Shown here piece by piece: positions 48,610 through 57,210 of a stretch of 64,000 nucleotides of DNA. The translations under genes were made by a program, and so were the position numbers. The notes beneath the pieces were generated by a model. The model saw only the letters and a list, made by a program, of their open reading frames with translations, had not been told where the DNA came from and did no database searches. How positions within the stretch are numbered: position 1 is the first letter of the stretch; the number at the start of each line of letters is the position of its first letter. This DNA is from Croceicoccus ponticola (GTDB lineage Bacteria; Pseudomonadota; Alphaproteobacteria; Sphingomonadales; Sphingomonadaceae), in NCBI RefSeq assembly GCF_004004515.1, contig NZ_RXOL01000007.1:55195-119194 (forward strand), in the 5' to 3' direction.

Positions 48610-48740
48610 AGGTTCGGTGTCACGCAGTCTCGCCGGAATTCAATCCCCACGCGCCGGAGCCTCTCGGCCCAGTGTGTCGACGGTGGGCCCACGATGCCAA
48701 TGCTGGCGGCGCGGGTGGCTACTCCCCGGACGACGCGGCG
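48610..48740 (-). promoter_or_regulatory. yybP-ykoY manganese riboswitch
   Basis: On the minus strand, the leader of the GDT1 gene has the three landmarks of this RNA in order: GGGGAGTAGCC (48727-48717), GTCGACACACT (near 48680, matching the consensus loop around ACATACT), and GGCGAGACT (48634-48626). Between them several GC-rich arms can pair. yybP-ykoY RNAs bind Mn2+ and are known upstream of UPF0016 and other manganese-export genes. A CCTCC stretch just downstream (near 48610) could pair with the GGAG ribosome-binding site when Mn2+ is absent; this switch mechanism is inferred. The rest of 48540-48845 holds nothing else I can name. Confidence 0.82.
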
Positions 48741-48845
48741 GCGATTAGGGCAATCGGAGCCTGCGTTCAAGAACCATTAAAACGCGTTCCGCAAACTCCA
48801 TAGCCGTAACCGCCGACACGAATTTTGCGGGGAAGGGGAGCTTCA

Positions 48846-49793
48846 ATGGTGCGCGCTAACATGGTCATGGCCGTCGCCGCGCTTGCGGCATCGCTGATCG
48901 CTTGCAGTCCATCGGGTGCGAGTTCCAATCCGGCCGCCAGCGTGGCAGGCCCGCAATTTCCCGCCGCGGTCGCATCTCTCGATGACGTCGAGGGTACGTG
49001 GCAGGTTGTTTCGTTCGGCGGATACGAGCCCGCCCGCGTCACTCATCCCCAGCCGGCCGCTTTCGCCAACTTTACGCAAAGCGGGGTCGGCCTGCGCATC
49101 GGATGCAACTGGTCCGGCGCGCCCGGCACGGTCAGGGACGGGCATTTCGCGGCACCCGCAGGGGAGGTCGACGCTCAGGCCCAGACGGCGATGGGCTGCG
49201 GCAAGGAGCGTGAGGATCGCGACAGTCGCTACTTCGCCTTTTTCCGCGAGAGCCCGACGATGGAGCTGCTGAATGCGGACAGGCTGAAGTTACAGGCGGG
49301 CAATACGGTCCTGATCCTCCAACGACCCGAAGCGATACGGCGCGAAACCCTGCCCGACATGGCCGACATGGCGGGCGAATGGCGGGCCGAAGGGCTGATG
49401 CTCATCAATGAAGAGGGCCGTCGCGGCATCGGACTATCCGAACTGCAGGCCCGGATTGCGATTACCGGCGGCAGCCTTGCCATGACTTCGTGCCCTGCAT
49501 CCACTGTCGCCATCGAATACACCGCCGATGGCCGGTTGGCGCGGGTGGGCGGAGCCGATGCGGCGCAGATCAACGCGCAGTGCGGAACGTTCGACGAAGC
49601 CGGATTCGGTATGCCCGATCTCAAGCCAACAAGGCTGGCGGATTTGCTGGCCGGAAGCCCGAAGGTCTATTACGGCGGGCCGGACCGGCTGACGCTGCAA
49701 TCCGGCGATCTAGTTCTCGACCTGACGCGAGAGCCTTGCACGATGTTGAACCAGTCGGATGATCACAAACGCACCTGGACCAGCGATTGTTGA
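48846..49793 (+). CDS. META-like domain lipoprotein
   Basis: A lipoprotein of 315 residues from ATG 48846 (GGAG upstream), with signal and lipobox SLIAC. The mature part contains the pattern DDVEGTWQVVSFGGYEPARV and a CNxxGG-like segment (GLRIGCNWSGAPGTV, then TAMGC), which recalls META/HslJ domains. A second half repeats the theme (MAGEWRAEGLML), with paired cysteines. It is probably periplasmic or in the outer membrane. Function is unknown. Confidence 0.75.
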   Translation: MVRANMVMAVAALAASLIACSPSGASSNPAASVAGPQFPAAVASLDDVEGTWQVVSFGGYEPARVTHPQPAAFANFTQSGVGLRIGCNWSGAPGTVRDGHFAAPAGEVDAQAQTAMGCGKEREDRDSRYFAFFRESPTMELLNADRLKLQAGNTVLILQRPEAIRRETLPDMADMAGEWRAEGLMLINEEGRRGIGLSELQARIAITGGSLAMTSCPASTVAIEYTADGRLARVGGADAAQINAQCGTFDEAGFGMPDLKPTRLADLLAGSPKVYYGGPDRLTLQSGDLVLDLTREPCTMLNQSDDHKRTWTSDC

Positions 49794-49803
49794 GCCGCAG
49801 GCG

Positions 49804-50511
49804 TTACCGGCAAAAACTGCCGTCGCCCATTTCGACGTGGAAGTGATCGTTGTGGGCGGCGTTGTAATCGGGGCCCAGCACGGTTCCGAACCGCTTGCAG
49901 GCGCTGCCCTGAACGACGCGCAGGAAGCGGCGTTCGATTTCGGTGCCATTATCCCAGCCATCCTTCACGCTGATCCGGCGTCCGTCGGCCAGCACGAATG
50001 CCGCGATGTCGAGCGCGTTGGCGTTGGAATGGGCGGAACGGCGTGTGCTGCCCGCGACGTTGCGGCAGCTGTAGGAACCGAACGTTTCGATCTTCACCAG
50101 CCCGCTGCCCAGCATCTGCCGCGCGGCGCGATCGACGCCATAGCGCGCCCATGACGCGACCGTCTGTGACAGGGGGCAGCCGATCCGGTCGACATTGGTG
50201 ACCGTGAACCGTGAGGTATCGCCGACAAGGTGATAGAGCGCGACCGCATTCGTGCTCGAACAACCGCCGCCGGTCAGCAAATCGTCCAGCGCCACGAAGT
50301 CCGCGCCCTGTTCGGTCAGCTCGCGGCGGCACATCTGATACTCAGCCGACGTGGCGGGGCGGGCAACGGGCGCGGTCCCGGTCGTCGGGCGCGCCGGCGC
50401 CGGCTTGTCCGAAGCGCAGGCGGAGAGAAGCGCGACGGCGCCAAGACCGGCTGCGATGGTGCCGATGCGCGGCAAGCGGGGGAACGGGATCGCACGGATT
50501 CGGTTGGACAT
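49804..50511 (-). CDS. extensin-like (peptidase M15-related) lipoprotein
   Basis: A 235-residue protein with a signal peptide and lipobox LSAC, then an extensin-like C-terminal domain. The zinc-site pattern HSNANALDIAAF and HNDHFHVEMG matches D,D-carboxypeptidase relatives. Four or more cysteines suggest disulfides. It probably acts on the peptidoglycan. The start is ATG 50511; the frame is open to 50652 but without signal features. It is convergent with the META-like gene (10 nt between stops). Confidence 0.87.
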   Translation of the reverse strand: MSNRIRAIPFPRLPRIGTIAAGLGAVALLSACASDKPAPARPTTGTAPVARPATSAEYQMCRRELTEQGADFVALDDLLTGGGCSSTNAVALYHLVGDTSRFTVTNVDRIGCPLSQTVASWARYGVDRAARQMLGSGLVKIETFGSYSCRNVAGSTRRSAHSNANALDIAAFVLADGRRISVKDGWDNGTEIERRFLRVVQGSACKRFGTVLGPDYNAAHNDHFHVEMGDGSFCR

Positions 50512-50633
50512 GCATGCATCGTAAGTTCGCAAACGCGCCCCGCCAAATGCGGTGCCCCACATATCCCGCGCTAATTTGTCTCGCCATTTCCGCGAGTTGT
50601 GGCTTGTCCACGAATTGATCGTCCAGGGGCCCA

Positions 50634-50659
50634 TTGACAGCACGCGCGGCATCTATAGG
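50634..50659 (+). promoter_or_regulatory. possible serC promoter
   Basis: A perfect -35 hexamer TTGACA (50634-50639) is followed by TATAGG (50654-50659), but the spacer is only 14 bp, so the -10 choice is uncertain. A start around 50662 would place the serC leader hairpins at the very 5' end of the mRNA. Confidence 0.35.
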
Positions 50660-50660
50660 G

Positions 50661-50712
50661 CGACCGGCGGGCCACGCGGTCCCAACGCCGCGCGAGCTCT
50701 CTGCAAGGAGAG
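50661..50712 (+). promoter_or_regulatory. serC leader RNA: two hairpins, ribosome-binding site in the second
   Basis: Hairpin 1 pairs GGGCC (50669-50673) with GGTCC (50678-50682), with an outer GGC/GCC helix (50666-50668 with 50687-50689). Hairpin 2 is a 6-bp stem, CTCTCT (50697-50702) with GGAGAG (50707-50712), closed by a GCAA tetraloop. It contains the AAGGAG ribosome-binding site. This matches what is known of the serC RNA motif of alphaproteobacteria, which consists of two hairpins just before serC. The ligand or regulator of that motif is not established. Confidence 0.65.
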
Positions 50713-50718
50713 TCTTAA

Positions 50719-51840
50719 ATGACTGAAACGAAACCGACACTGCCGGCACGTCCCTTTTTCTCGTCCGGTCCCTGCGCCAAACCTCCCGTTTGGTCTCCCG
50801 AAAAACTCGATATCGCCGTTCTCGGCCGCTCGCACCGCTCGAAATTGGGCAAGGCGCGGTTGCAGTATTGCATCGACCTGATGCGCGAGCTGCTCGAACT
50901 GCCCGACACCCACCGCATCGGCATCGTGCCGGGGTCGGATACGGGCGCGTTCGAAATGGCGATGTGGACGATGCTGGGCTCACGCCCGGTGACGACGCTG
51001 GCTTGGGAAAGCTTCGGTGAAGGTTGGGTCACCGATGCGGTCAAGCAGCTGAAGCTCGATCCGACCGTGTTGATGGCCGATTACGGTCAAATTCCCGATC
51101 TCGACGCAGTCGACTGGTCGAACGACGTTCTGTTCACATGGAACGGCACGACTTCCGGCGCTCGTGTGCCGAATGCCGACTGGATTGCGGATGACCGCGA
51201 AGGCCTCGCCTTTGCCGACGCGACCAGCGCCGTTTTCGCGCAGAAGATCGACTGGACCAAGATCGACGTCGCGACGTTCTCTTGGCAGAAAGTCATGGGC
51301 GGCGAAGGTGCGCACGGCGTGCTGATCCTTGGCCCTCGCGCTGTCGAACGGCTCGAAACCTATACGCCCGCATGGCCGCTGCCCAAGGTGTTCCGCCTTG
51401 TTTCTAAGGGCAAGCTGGCCGAAGGCGTATTCAAGGGCGAGACGATCAACACCCCGTCCATGCTCGCCGTCGAAGACGCTATCCTTGCGCTGGAATGGGG
51501 CAGGGACATCGGCGGCGCAGCAGCCATGCGCGCCCGTGCCGATGCGAATGCCGCCGCGCTCAACGCTATTGTCGAGGCGCGTGACTGGCTCGGCCATCTC
51601 GTGACCTATCCGGCGATCCGGTCGAACACGTCGGTGTGCCTGACCGTGCAGGGCGCGGACGCGGACTTCATCAAGAAGTTCGCCAAGCTGCTCGAAGACG
51701 AAGATGCCGCCTACGACATCGCGAGCTATCGCGATGCTCCGGCGGGTCTGCGCATCTGGTGCGGTTCCACCGTCGACACTGCGGATATCGAAGCTCTCGG
51801 CCCTTGGCTCGACTGGGCCTGGGCCAGGCTTTCGGCCTGA
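50719..51840 (+). CDS. serC: phosphoserine aminotransferase
   Basis: PLP enzyme of serine synthesis (3-phosphohydroxypyruvate to phosphoserine), and of pyridoxine synthesis. It has 373 residues of the alphaproteobacterial SerC type (PFFSSGPCAKPP, ARLQYCIDLM), with PLP lysine K191 in SWQKVMGGEGAHG. It is followed 75 nt later by serA, so the two main steps of serine synthesis are adjacent. The leader carries two hairpins that enclose the ribosome-binding site. Confidence 0.96.
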   Translation: MTETKPTLPARPFFSSGPCAKPPVWSPEKLDIAVLGRSHRSKLGKARLQYCIDLMRELLELPDTHRIGIVPGSDTGAFEMAMWTMLGSRPVTTLAWESFGEGWVTDAVKQLKLDPTVLMADYGQIPDLDAVDWSNDVLFTWNGTTSGARVPNADWIADDREGLAFADATSAVFAQKIDWTKIDVATFSWQKVMGGEGAHGVLILGPRAVERLETYTPAWPLPKVFRLVSKGKLAEGVFKGETINTPSMLAVEDAILALEWGRDIGGAAAMRARADANAAALNAIVEARDWLGHLVTYPAIRSNTSVCLTVQGADADFIKKFAKLLEDEDAAYDIASYRDAPAGLRIWCGSTVDTADIEALGPWLDWAWARLSA

Positions 51841-51915
51841 TCCGACGATCCCGGCGGGCCTGCTGATGCAGGTCCGCCAAGTTTTTCCAGAAAATCACGA
51901 TTGAAGGAGGCTACC

Positions 51916-53499
51916 ATGAGCAAGCCCCGCGTACTCATTTCCGACAAAATGGACCCCAACGCCGCGCGCATTTTCGAAGAGAACGGTTGCGATGTCGACG
52001 TCATTACCGGCGAAACCCCGGAACAGTTGATCGCCCGCATCGGCGATTACGACGGTCTCGCCATTCGTTCGTCGACCCGCGTGACCAAGGAAATCCTCGA
52101 CGCCGCGACGAACCTGAAGGTCATCGGCCGCGCCGGCATCGGCGTCGACAACGTCGACATCCCTTATGCCAGCTCCAAGGGCGTGGTGGTCATGAACACT
52201 CCGTTCGGCAATTCGATCACGACCGCCGAACACGCGATTGCGCTCATGATGGCGCTCGCCCGGCAAATCCCCGAAGCGAACGCCCAAACGCAGGCGGGCC
52301 TGTGGCCCAAGAACGGCTTCATGGGCGTCGAAGTCACCGGCAAGACGCTGGGCCTGATCGGTGCGGGGAATATCGGTTCGATTGTCGCCAGTCGCGCACA
52401 GGGGCTGAAGATGAAGGTCATCGCGTTCGACCCGTTCCTGTCGGCCGAACGCGCTATCGAAATGGGCATCGAAAAGGTCGAGTTGGAACAGCTTCTGGCC
52501 CGCGCTGATTTCATCACGCTGCACACGCCGCTGACTGCCGAAACGAAGAACATCCTGTCGAAGGAAAACCTCGCCAAGACCAAGAAGGGCGTGCGCATCG
52601 TCAATTGCGCCCGCGGCGGATTGATCGACGAAGCTGCGTTGCGTGAAATGCTCGACAGCGGGCATGTCGCTGGGGCTGCGCTCGATGTGTTCGCGGTGGA
52701 ACCGGCCAAGGAAAACGTGCTGTTCGGCGCGCCCAACTTCATCTGCACCCCGCACCTTGGCGCATCAACGACCGAAGCGCAGGTCAACGTCGCGCTGCAG
52801 GTCGCGGAACAGCTGTCCGACTATCTCGTCAACGGGGGCGTCACTAACGCGCTCAACATGCCGTCGCTGTCGGCAGAAGAAGCGCCGAAGCTCAAGCCAT
52901 ACATGGCGCTGGCCGAAAAGCTGGGCAGCCTTGTCGGGCAGCTCGCCCACGGCAACCTTACTCGCATCGGGATCGAGGTCGAAGGCCATGCCGCCACGCT
53001 CAACATCAAACCGATCACCGGTGCGGTGCTGGCGGGCCTGATGCGCCGCTATTCCGACACAGTGAACATGGTCAACGCTCCGTTCATCGCCAAGGAGCGG
53101 GGCATGGAAGTGCGCGAGATCCGGACCGAACGCGAAGGCGCTTACAACACGCTGATCCGGATCAAGGTGGATACAGAGCAGGGCGAACGCACGGTAGCAG
53201 GCACCCTGTTCGGCAAGAACCAGCCGCGTCTCGTCGACATATTCGGCATCGGCATCGAAGCCGATCTTGACGGGCACATGCTTTACATCTCGAACGAGGA
53301 TGCGCCCGGTTTCATCGGCCGCGTCGGTTCGATCCTGGGCGAAGCGGGCATCAACATCGGTACATTCCACCTTGGCCGCCGCAATGCAGGCGGCGAAGCG
53401 GTCCTGCTGCTGTCGGTCGATCAGGCGATCCCCGAAATCGTGCTCAAGACCATCTGCGACACGCAAGGCGTCAGGACGGTCAAAGCGCTCAGTTTTTGA
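51916..53499 (+). CDS. serA: D-3-phosphoglycerate dehydrogenase
   Basis: First step of serine synthesis. It is the long form (527 residues): substrate/NAD domains (VGRAGIGVDNVD-like IGRAGIGVDNVD, GAGNIGS, NCARGGLIDEAAL, catalytic His in TPHLGAST), an intervening ASB domain, and a C-terminal ACT domain (LYISNEDAPGFIGRVGSILGEAGINIG) for serine feedback. AAGGAGG lies just before the ATG at 51916. An intrinsic terminator follows. Confidence 0.97.
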   Translation: MSKPRVLISDKMDPNAARIFEENGCDVDVITGETPEQLIARIGDYDGLAIRSSTRVTKEILDAATNLKVIGRAGIGVDNVDIPYASSKGVVVMNTPFGNSITTAEHAIALMMALARQIPEANAQTQAGLWPKNGFMGVEVTGKTLGLIGAGNIGSIVASRAQGLKMKVIAFDPFLSAERAIEMGIEKVELEQLLARADFITLHTPLTAETKNILSKENLAKTKKGVRIVNCARGGLIDEAALREMLDSGHVAGAALDVFAVEPAKENVLFGAPNFICTPHLGASTTEAQVNVALQVAEQLSDYLVNGGVTNALNMPSLSAEEAPKLKPYMALAEKLGSLVGQLAHGNLTRIGIEVEGHAATLNIKPITGAVLAGLMRRYSDTVNMVNAPFIAKERGMEVREIRTEREGAYNTLIRIKVDTEQGERTVAGTLFGKNQPRLVDIFGIGIEADLDGHMLYISNEDAPGFIGRVGSILGEAGINIGTFHLGRRNAGGEAVLLLSVDQAIPEIVLKTICDTQGVRTVKALSF

Positions 53500-53518
53500 G
53501 CATGACCCGATAATTGCG

Positions 53519-53556
53519 AAAAGGGCTGGTGCTGCGAGGCACCGGCCCTTTTCTTT
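53519..53556 (+). terminator. intrinsic terminator after serA
   Basis: A 14-bp stem (53519-53532 with 53539-53552, one U-G pair) around the loop TGCGAG, with AAAA/TTTT at the base and then CTTT. It lies 20 nt after the serA stop and ends the serC-serA transcript. Confidence 0.9.
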
Positions 53557-53657
53557 GGATTTTTATGCCGGGCTCACTATCCTTTATCGCAGTGCCCGCA
53601 CCTTGACTGCAAGTGAGCCTCACTTACACTCCGCCCAAACACCTGGGAGATTGTGTG

Positions 53658-54236
53658 ATGGCAAGGATTAGACTGCTCGAGAAGTCCGAGATGGATCCCG
53701 AAATGGCTGGCATGGTCGATCAGATGGCCGAGCTCGTTGGCGACACGACGGCCCTGCGCGCCATCGCGCACCGCCCGGACATCGTCAAATCGTTCGGCAC
53801 ATTCTATTGGCCGCTGCAGATGGACGGGCTGCTCAGCCGCAAGCTGGTCGAGCAGGTCCGGCTGGCCGTGGCGCAAGTGAACCAGTGCGCCAACTGTCTT
53901 GGCTCGCGGTATCAGGATTCCATCGACGAAGGACTGTCCGAGGAAATGGTCGCCGCCCTGCCGCAGGCCGAAACCTCACCCATGTTCAACGAGCGGGAGC
54001 GGGCGGCGATCGCGTTCGGCCAACAGATGGCGGCCGATCATTTCGGCGTCGACGATGCGATGTTCGAACGTCTGCACCGCAGCTTTAGCGAAAAGGAAAT
54101 CGTCGAGCTGTGCTTCGACGTGTCGCAGTTCGTAGGGATCGGGCGGATGTTCGCGGTGCTCGATGCGACGAACACGGCGTGTCAGATCCCGAACCTCGCT
54201 ACGCGCGAAGCCGCCACCGCCGAAGCGGCCGAATAG
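53658..54236 (+). CDS. carboxymuconolactone decarboxylase (AhpD-like) protein
   Basis: A 192-residue helical protein of the CMD/AhpD family, with the redox-type CxxC in NQCANCLGSRY. The start is ATG 53658 (GGGAG upstream); the frame is open from 53613. It could be a peroxidase-linked thiol protein or simply a CMD-fold protein of unknown activity. One nucleotide separates its stop from the next gene's ATG, so the two are probably co-transcribed. Confidence 0.85.
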   Translation: MARIRLLEKSEMDPEMAGMVDQMAELVGDTTALRAIAHRPDIVKSFGTFYWPLQMDGLLSRKLVEQVRLAVAQVNQCANCLGSRYQDSIDEGLSEEMVAALPQAETSPMFNERERAAIAFGQQMAADHFGVDDAMFERLHRSFSEKEIVELCFDVSQFVGIGRMFAVLDATNTACQIPNLATREAATAEAAE

Positions 54237-54237
54237 G

Positions 54238-54957
54238 ATGGCCGGAACGACAGGGCGGCCCAAGGTCGCCCTTTACGCCCGCATCGGTGATAGGGCCGAT
54301 GCGGACGCGGTTTTCGCCGATGCCAATGATGCCGCATCGCGGCTTGTCGCCGGGCTGGATAGCTCGGTCGATGCCCGCCTGGCGCGCCGGATCGTCGATA
54401 TGCCCGAACTCGAACACCACCGGATCATGGCCCCTCCGGGTTCGCCGCCGCCGTTCGATCTCGTATGGCAACTCGTCGCCGATGACGGGGAGATCTCCAC
54501 CGCGATGACCGACGCTGTCGTCGGTATGGCAAAAGCGCTGGCGGGCAGGATTGTCGATGGTGAGGTTTTTGCCGGGCGCGAAGTGGCGATCACGGCGGGA
54601 GACGGACCGATCCTGGTCGTCATGCCCCTGCGGCGTCTTGCTTCGCTGGACCGGTCGGGCTTCATGCAGATGTGGTTCGGCGGCCATGCCCAGCTTGGCG
54701 AGGAAGTCGCAGGCGTCCGTTATCGTCAGAACCACATCGATGTCACCGCTGCGACCGAACTGGGCGAGCGGGTCGGCAGCGTGGCAGAGCCATTGGACGG
54801 GCTGGCCGAATCCTATTTCGACACGCTGGACGATGCCGTGGCAATCATGAGCCAGACCTCGGTGACGGTCGACGCCATCGTGGACGAGCGGCGCTTTATA
54901 GATCATTCGCGGTCCCGGTTCGCGCTTTACGAGACCGAATGGCGCCGCCCGGCTTGA
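54238..54957 (+). CDS. hypothetical protein, possible EthD-like (dimeric barrel)
   Basis: A 239-residue soluble protein. I cannot place it firmly. It has two similar halves (VALYARIGD / PILVVMPLRRLASLDRSGFMQMW, then YRQNHIDVTAATE) that recall the ferredoxin-like repeats of EthD/dimeric alpha-beta barrel proteins. Its ATG at 54238 lies one base after the CMD stop, so the two genes are very likely one unit, perhaps an aromatic or lipid oxidation side pathway. hisZ starts 67 nt further on. Confidence 0.65.
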   Translation: MAGTTGRPKVALYARIGDRADADAVFADANDAASRLVAGLDSSVDARLARRIVDMPELEHHRIMAPPGSPPPFDLVWQLVADDGEISTAMTDAVVGMAKALAGRIVDGEVFAGREVAITAGDGPILVVMPLRRLASLDRSGFMQMWFGGHAQLGEEVAGVRYRQNHIDVTAATELGERVGSVAEPLDGLAESYFDTLDDAVAIMSQTSVTVDAIVDERRFIDHSRSRFALYETEWRRPA

Positions 54958-55024
54958 CGCCGAGATCGGGCGCAGCCCGATAGGTATTCGACAAGTGCTG
55001 CCGTGGTGGCTAAAGCGCCTCGCC

Positions 55025-56143
55025 ATGCAGGATATGACCCACGACCTACTGCCAGAGGGGCTGAGCGACCGGCTGCCCCCGCTTGCCGCCGAAGCCATGC
55101 GCGTGACCCGCGCGATGAACGACGTGCTGGCGGGACATGGCTACGATCCGGTTCAGCCGCCAATGGTGGAATTCGAACGCTCGCTCGCCAGCCGGATGGC
55201 GGGGACGGAGCGGCGGCGCATGGTGCGTTTCGTCGATCCGGCCAGCCTGCGCACGCTGGCACTGCGGACGGACATGACGGTGCAGGTCGGACGTATTGCC
55301 GCCACGGGGCTGAAAGATGCGCCGCGCCCGCTGCGCCTATCCTACGCCGGGCAGGTCCTGTTGCTGAAGGGCGACGGGCTCGAGCCTGAGCGTGAACGCC
55401 TTCAGGTCGGTGCCGAGATCGTCGGCAACGATACGGTCGCCGCGGCCAGCGAAAGCGTCGTCGTCGCGATAGAGGCGCTGAAGGCAGCCGGCGCGACCGA
55501 TATCTCGGTCGATTTCACGCTGCCCGACCTTGTCGATACTCTCGCCGCAGAGGCATTGCCGCTGCCGACCGCTGCGATCCCGACGGTTCGCCGCGAACTG
55601 GACGCCAAGGATGCAGGCTCGCTCGTCGCCGCAGGGGGCGCGGCCTACCTGCCGCTATTGTACGCGACCGGTCCGTTCGACAGCGCCATCGCCAAGCTGG
55701 CGGCCATCGACGCGAGCGAGGCGCTGGCGACGAGGCTGGAGGGGTTGAAGCAGATCGCGGCCCGCATCGGCGATTCCGCGCGTCTGACGCTCGATCCCAC
55801 CGAACGGCACGGATTCGAATACCAGTCTTGGTTCGGCTTCACGATCTATGCGGCTGGCGTTCGCGGCGCGTTGGGCCGGGGCGGGACTTATCGCATCACC
55901 AGCGAAGGCGGGCACGACGAGGCTGCGACCGGTTTCTCGCTCTATCCCGATCCGCTGATCGCGCGCAGCGCGGGTTCGGCCAGCAAGGATCGGCTGTTCC
56001 TGCCGCTGGGCCATGACGCGGCTGTCGCGGCGCGGTTGCGGATGATCGGTTGGCACACGGTTGCCGCGTTGGACGAAAGCGACGACGCGGCGAAGCTGGG
56101 CTGCACGCATGTCTTGCACGGGGCGGAACCGCACAAGCTCTGA
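55025..56143 (+). CDS. hisZ: ATP phosphoribosyltransferase regulatory subunit HisZ
   Basis: HisRS-like paralogue that forms the active, histidine-inhibited complex with short HisG. It has 372 residues (MTHDLLPEGLSDRLPPLA; class II core with VQPPMVEFE, then LALRTDMTVQVGRIAA). Class II synthetase residues needed for tRNA charging are not all conserved, and the anticodon-binding domain is absent, as expected for HisZ. The start is ATG 55025; ATG 55034 is an alternative. No hisG is in the window. Confidence 0.92.
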   Translation: MQDMTHDLLPEGLSDRLPPLAAEAMRVTRAMNDVLAGHGYDPVQPPMVEFERSLASRMAGTERRRMVRFVDPASLRTLALRTDMTVQVGRIAATGLKDAPRPLRLSYAGQVLLLKGDGLEPERERLQVGAEIVGNDTVAAASESVVVAIEALKAAGATDISVDFTLPDLVDTLAAEALPLPTAAIPTVRRELDAKDAGSLVAAGGAAYLPLLYATGPFDSAIAKLAAIDASEALATRLEGLKQIAARIGDSARLTLDPTERHGFEYQSWFGFTIYAAGVRGALGRGGTYRITSEGGHDEAATGFSLYPDPLIARSAGSASKDRLFLPLGHDAAVAARLRMIGWHTVAALDESDDAAKLGCTHVLHGAEPHKL

Positions 56144-56218
56144 CCTTGTCCAGCACGAGGCAGGCTGGTTCCGAAGGCCGCCAATGAAAAGGGGCCATGT
56201 CGGGCCCCTCTCTCGTCG

Positions 56219-57058
56219 CTATATGTCGTTGCCGAAAGTCATCGGATCGGGACCCAATCGACCGTCGGGATGATCAAGCGCGTCGATCCGCGCCATCTGT
56301 TCGCGGCTCAGCACGACGCTCATCGCCTCGAGGTTCTCGCTCATCCGTTCAGGCGTGCTGGTCTTGGCGATGGGGCCAAGCCCGTGCTGGAGATGCCAGC
56401 GCAGAATGACGGCGGCGACCGGCATTTCGAGTTCGTCGGCAATCGCCTTCAGCACCGGCTGCCTGAGCAGCTGGCCTGATCCCAACGGGCTCCACGATTG
56501 GGTCACGATGCCGTGTTCGCGGTTATAGGCGCGTAGATCGCGCTGCTGGTACATCGGATGAATCTGGATCTGGTTCACCGACGGGGTCACGCCGGTATCC
56601 GCGACCAGGCGGTCGATATGTTCAGGCAGGAAATTCGATACGCCGATCGACTTCGCCTTGCCCTCTTCACGCAGCTCGATCAGCGCTTTCCACGTATCGA
56701 CGTAAAGGTCCCTGGCAGGGCAAGGCCAATGGATCAGCAGCAGATCGACTTCGTCCCGGCCAATCTGCGCCAACGCCTCATCCAGTGCGCTCTTTGCTTC
56801 GGCAAATCCCTGCCGGTCGTTCCAAATCTTGGTCGTCAGGAAAACGTCGTGTCGCGTGCCAATCCCTTTGCCGACGCCTTCTTCGTTGCCGTAGATCGCG
56901 GCGGTGTCGACAAGGCGATAGCCGCGCTGGATGGCTTCCGACACGGAGTCGTCAGCCTGATCGTTATCGATACCGAGGGTGCCGAAGCCGAATTGCGGTA
57001 TCTCGCGACCGTCATTGAGGATGGCAGTAGGAAAAGTCGTCTGGACTGGATGAAGCAT
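56219..57058 (-). CDS. aldo/keto reductase
   Basis: NADPH-dependent oxidoreductase of 279 residues with the AKR signatures: Asp in RLVDTAAIYGNEEGVG, catalytic Tyr in the same stretch, Lys in LTTKIW, His in LLIHWPCP, and the C-terminal IAKTSTPERMSENL region for NADPH. It is closest in pattern to 2,5-diketogluconate reductase-type AKRs. GGAG is six bases before the ATG at 57058. The physiological substrate is unknown. Confidence 0.92.
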   Translation of the reverse strand: MLHPVQTTFPTAILNDGREIPQFGFGTLGIDNDQADDSVSEAIQRGYRLVDTAAIYGNEEGVGKGIGTRHDVFLTTKIWNDRQGFAEAKSALDEALAQIGRDEVDLLLIHWPCPARDLYVDTWKALIELREEGKAKSIGVSNFLPEHIDRLVADTGVTPSVNQIQIHPMYQQRDLRAYNREHGIVTQSWSPLGSGQLLRQPVLKAIADELEMPVAAVILRWHLQHGLGPIAKTSTPERMSENLEAMSVVLSREQMARIDALDHPDGRLGPDPMTFGNDI

Positions 57059-57210
57059 CAAGACTCCGATGTGTCGTGAACGGGAAGGTGCAGGCGAACG
57101 TCAACGCAAACGGGCATCGCCCACCGGCTTGGCCTTCTAACTGGCACGCAATCGCGGAATTTCAACCGTTGGCATGCCCGAACGGCTTGCCCGACAAAGG
57201 CCGATCGGGC

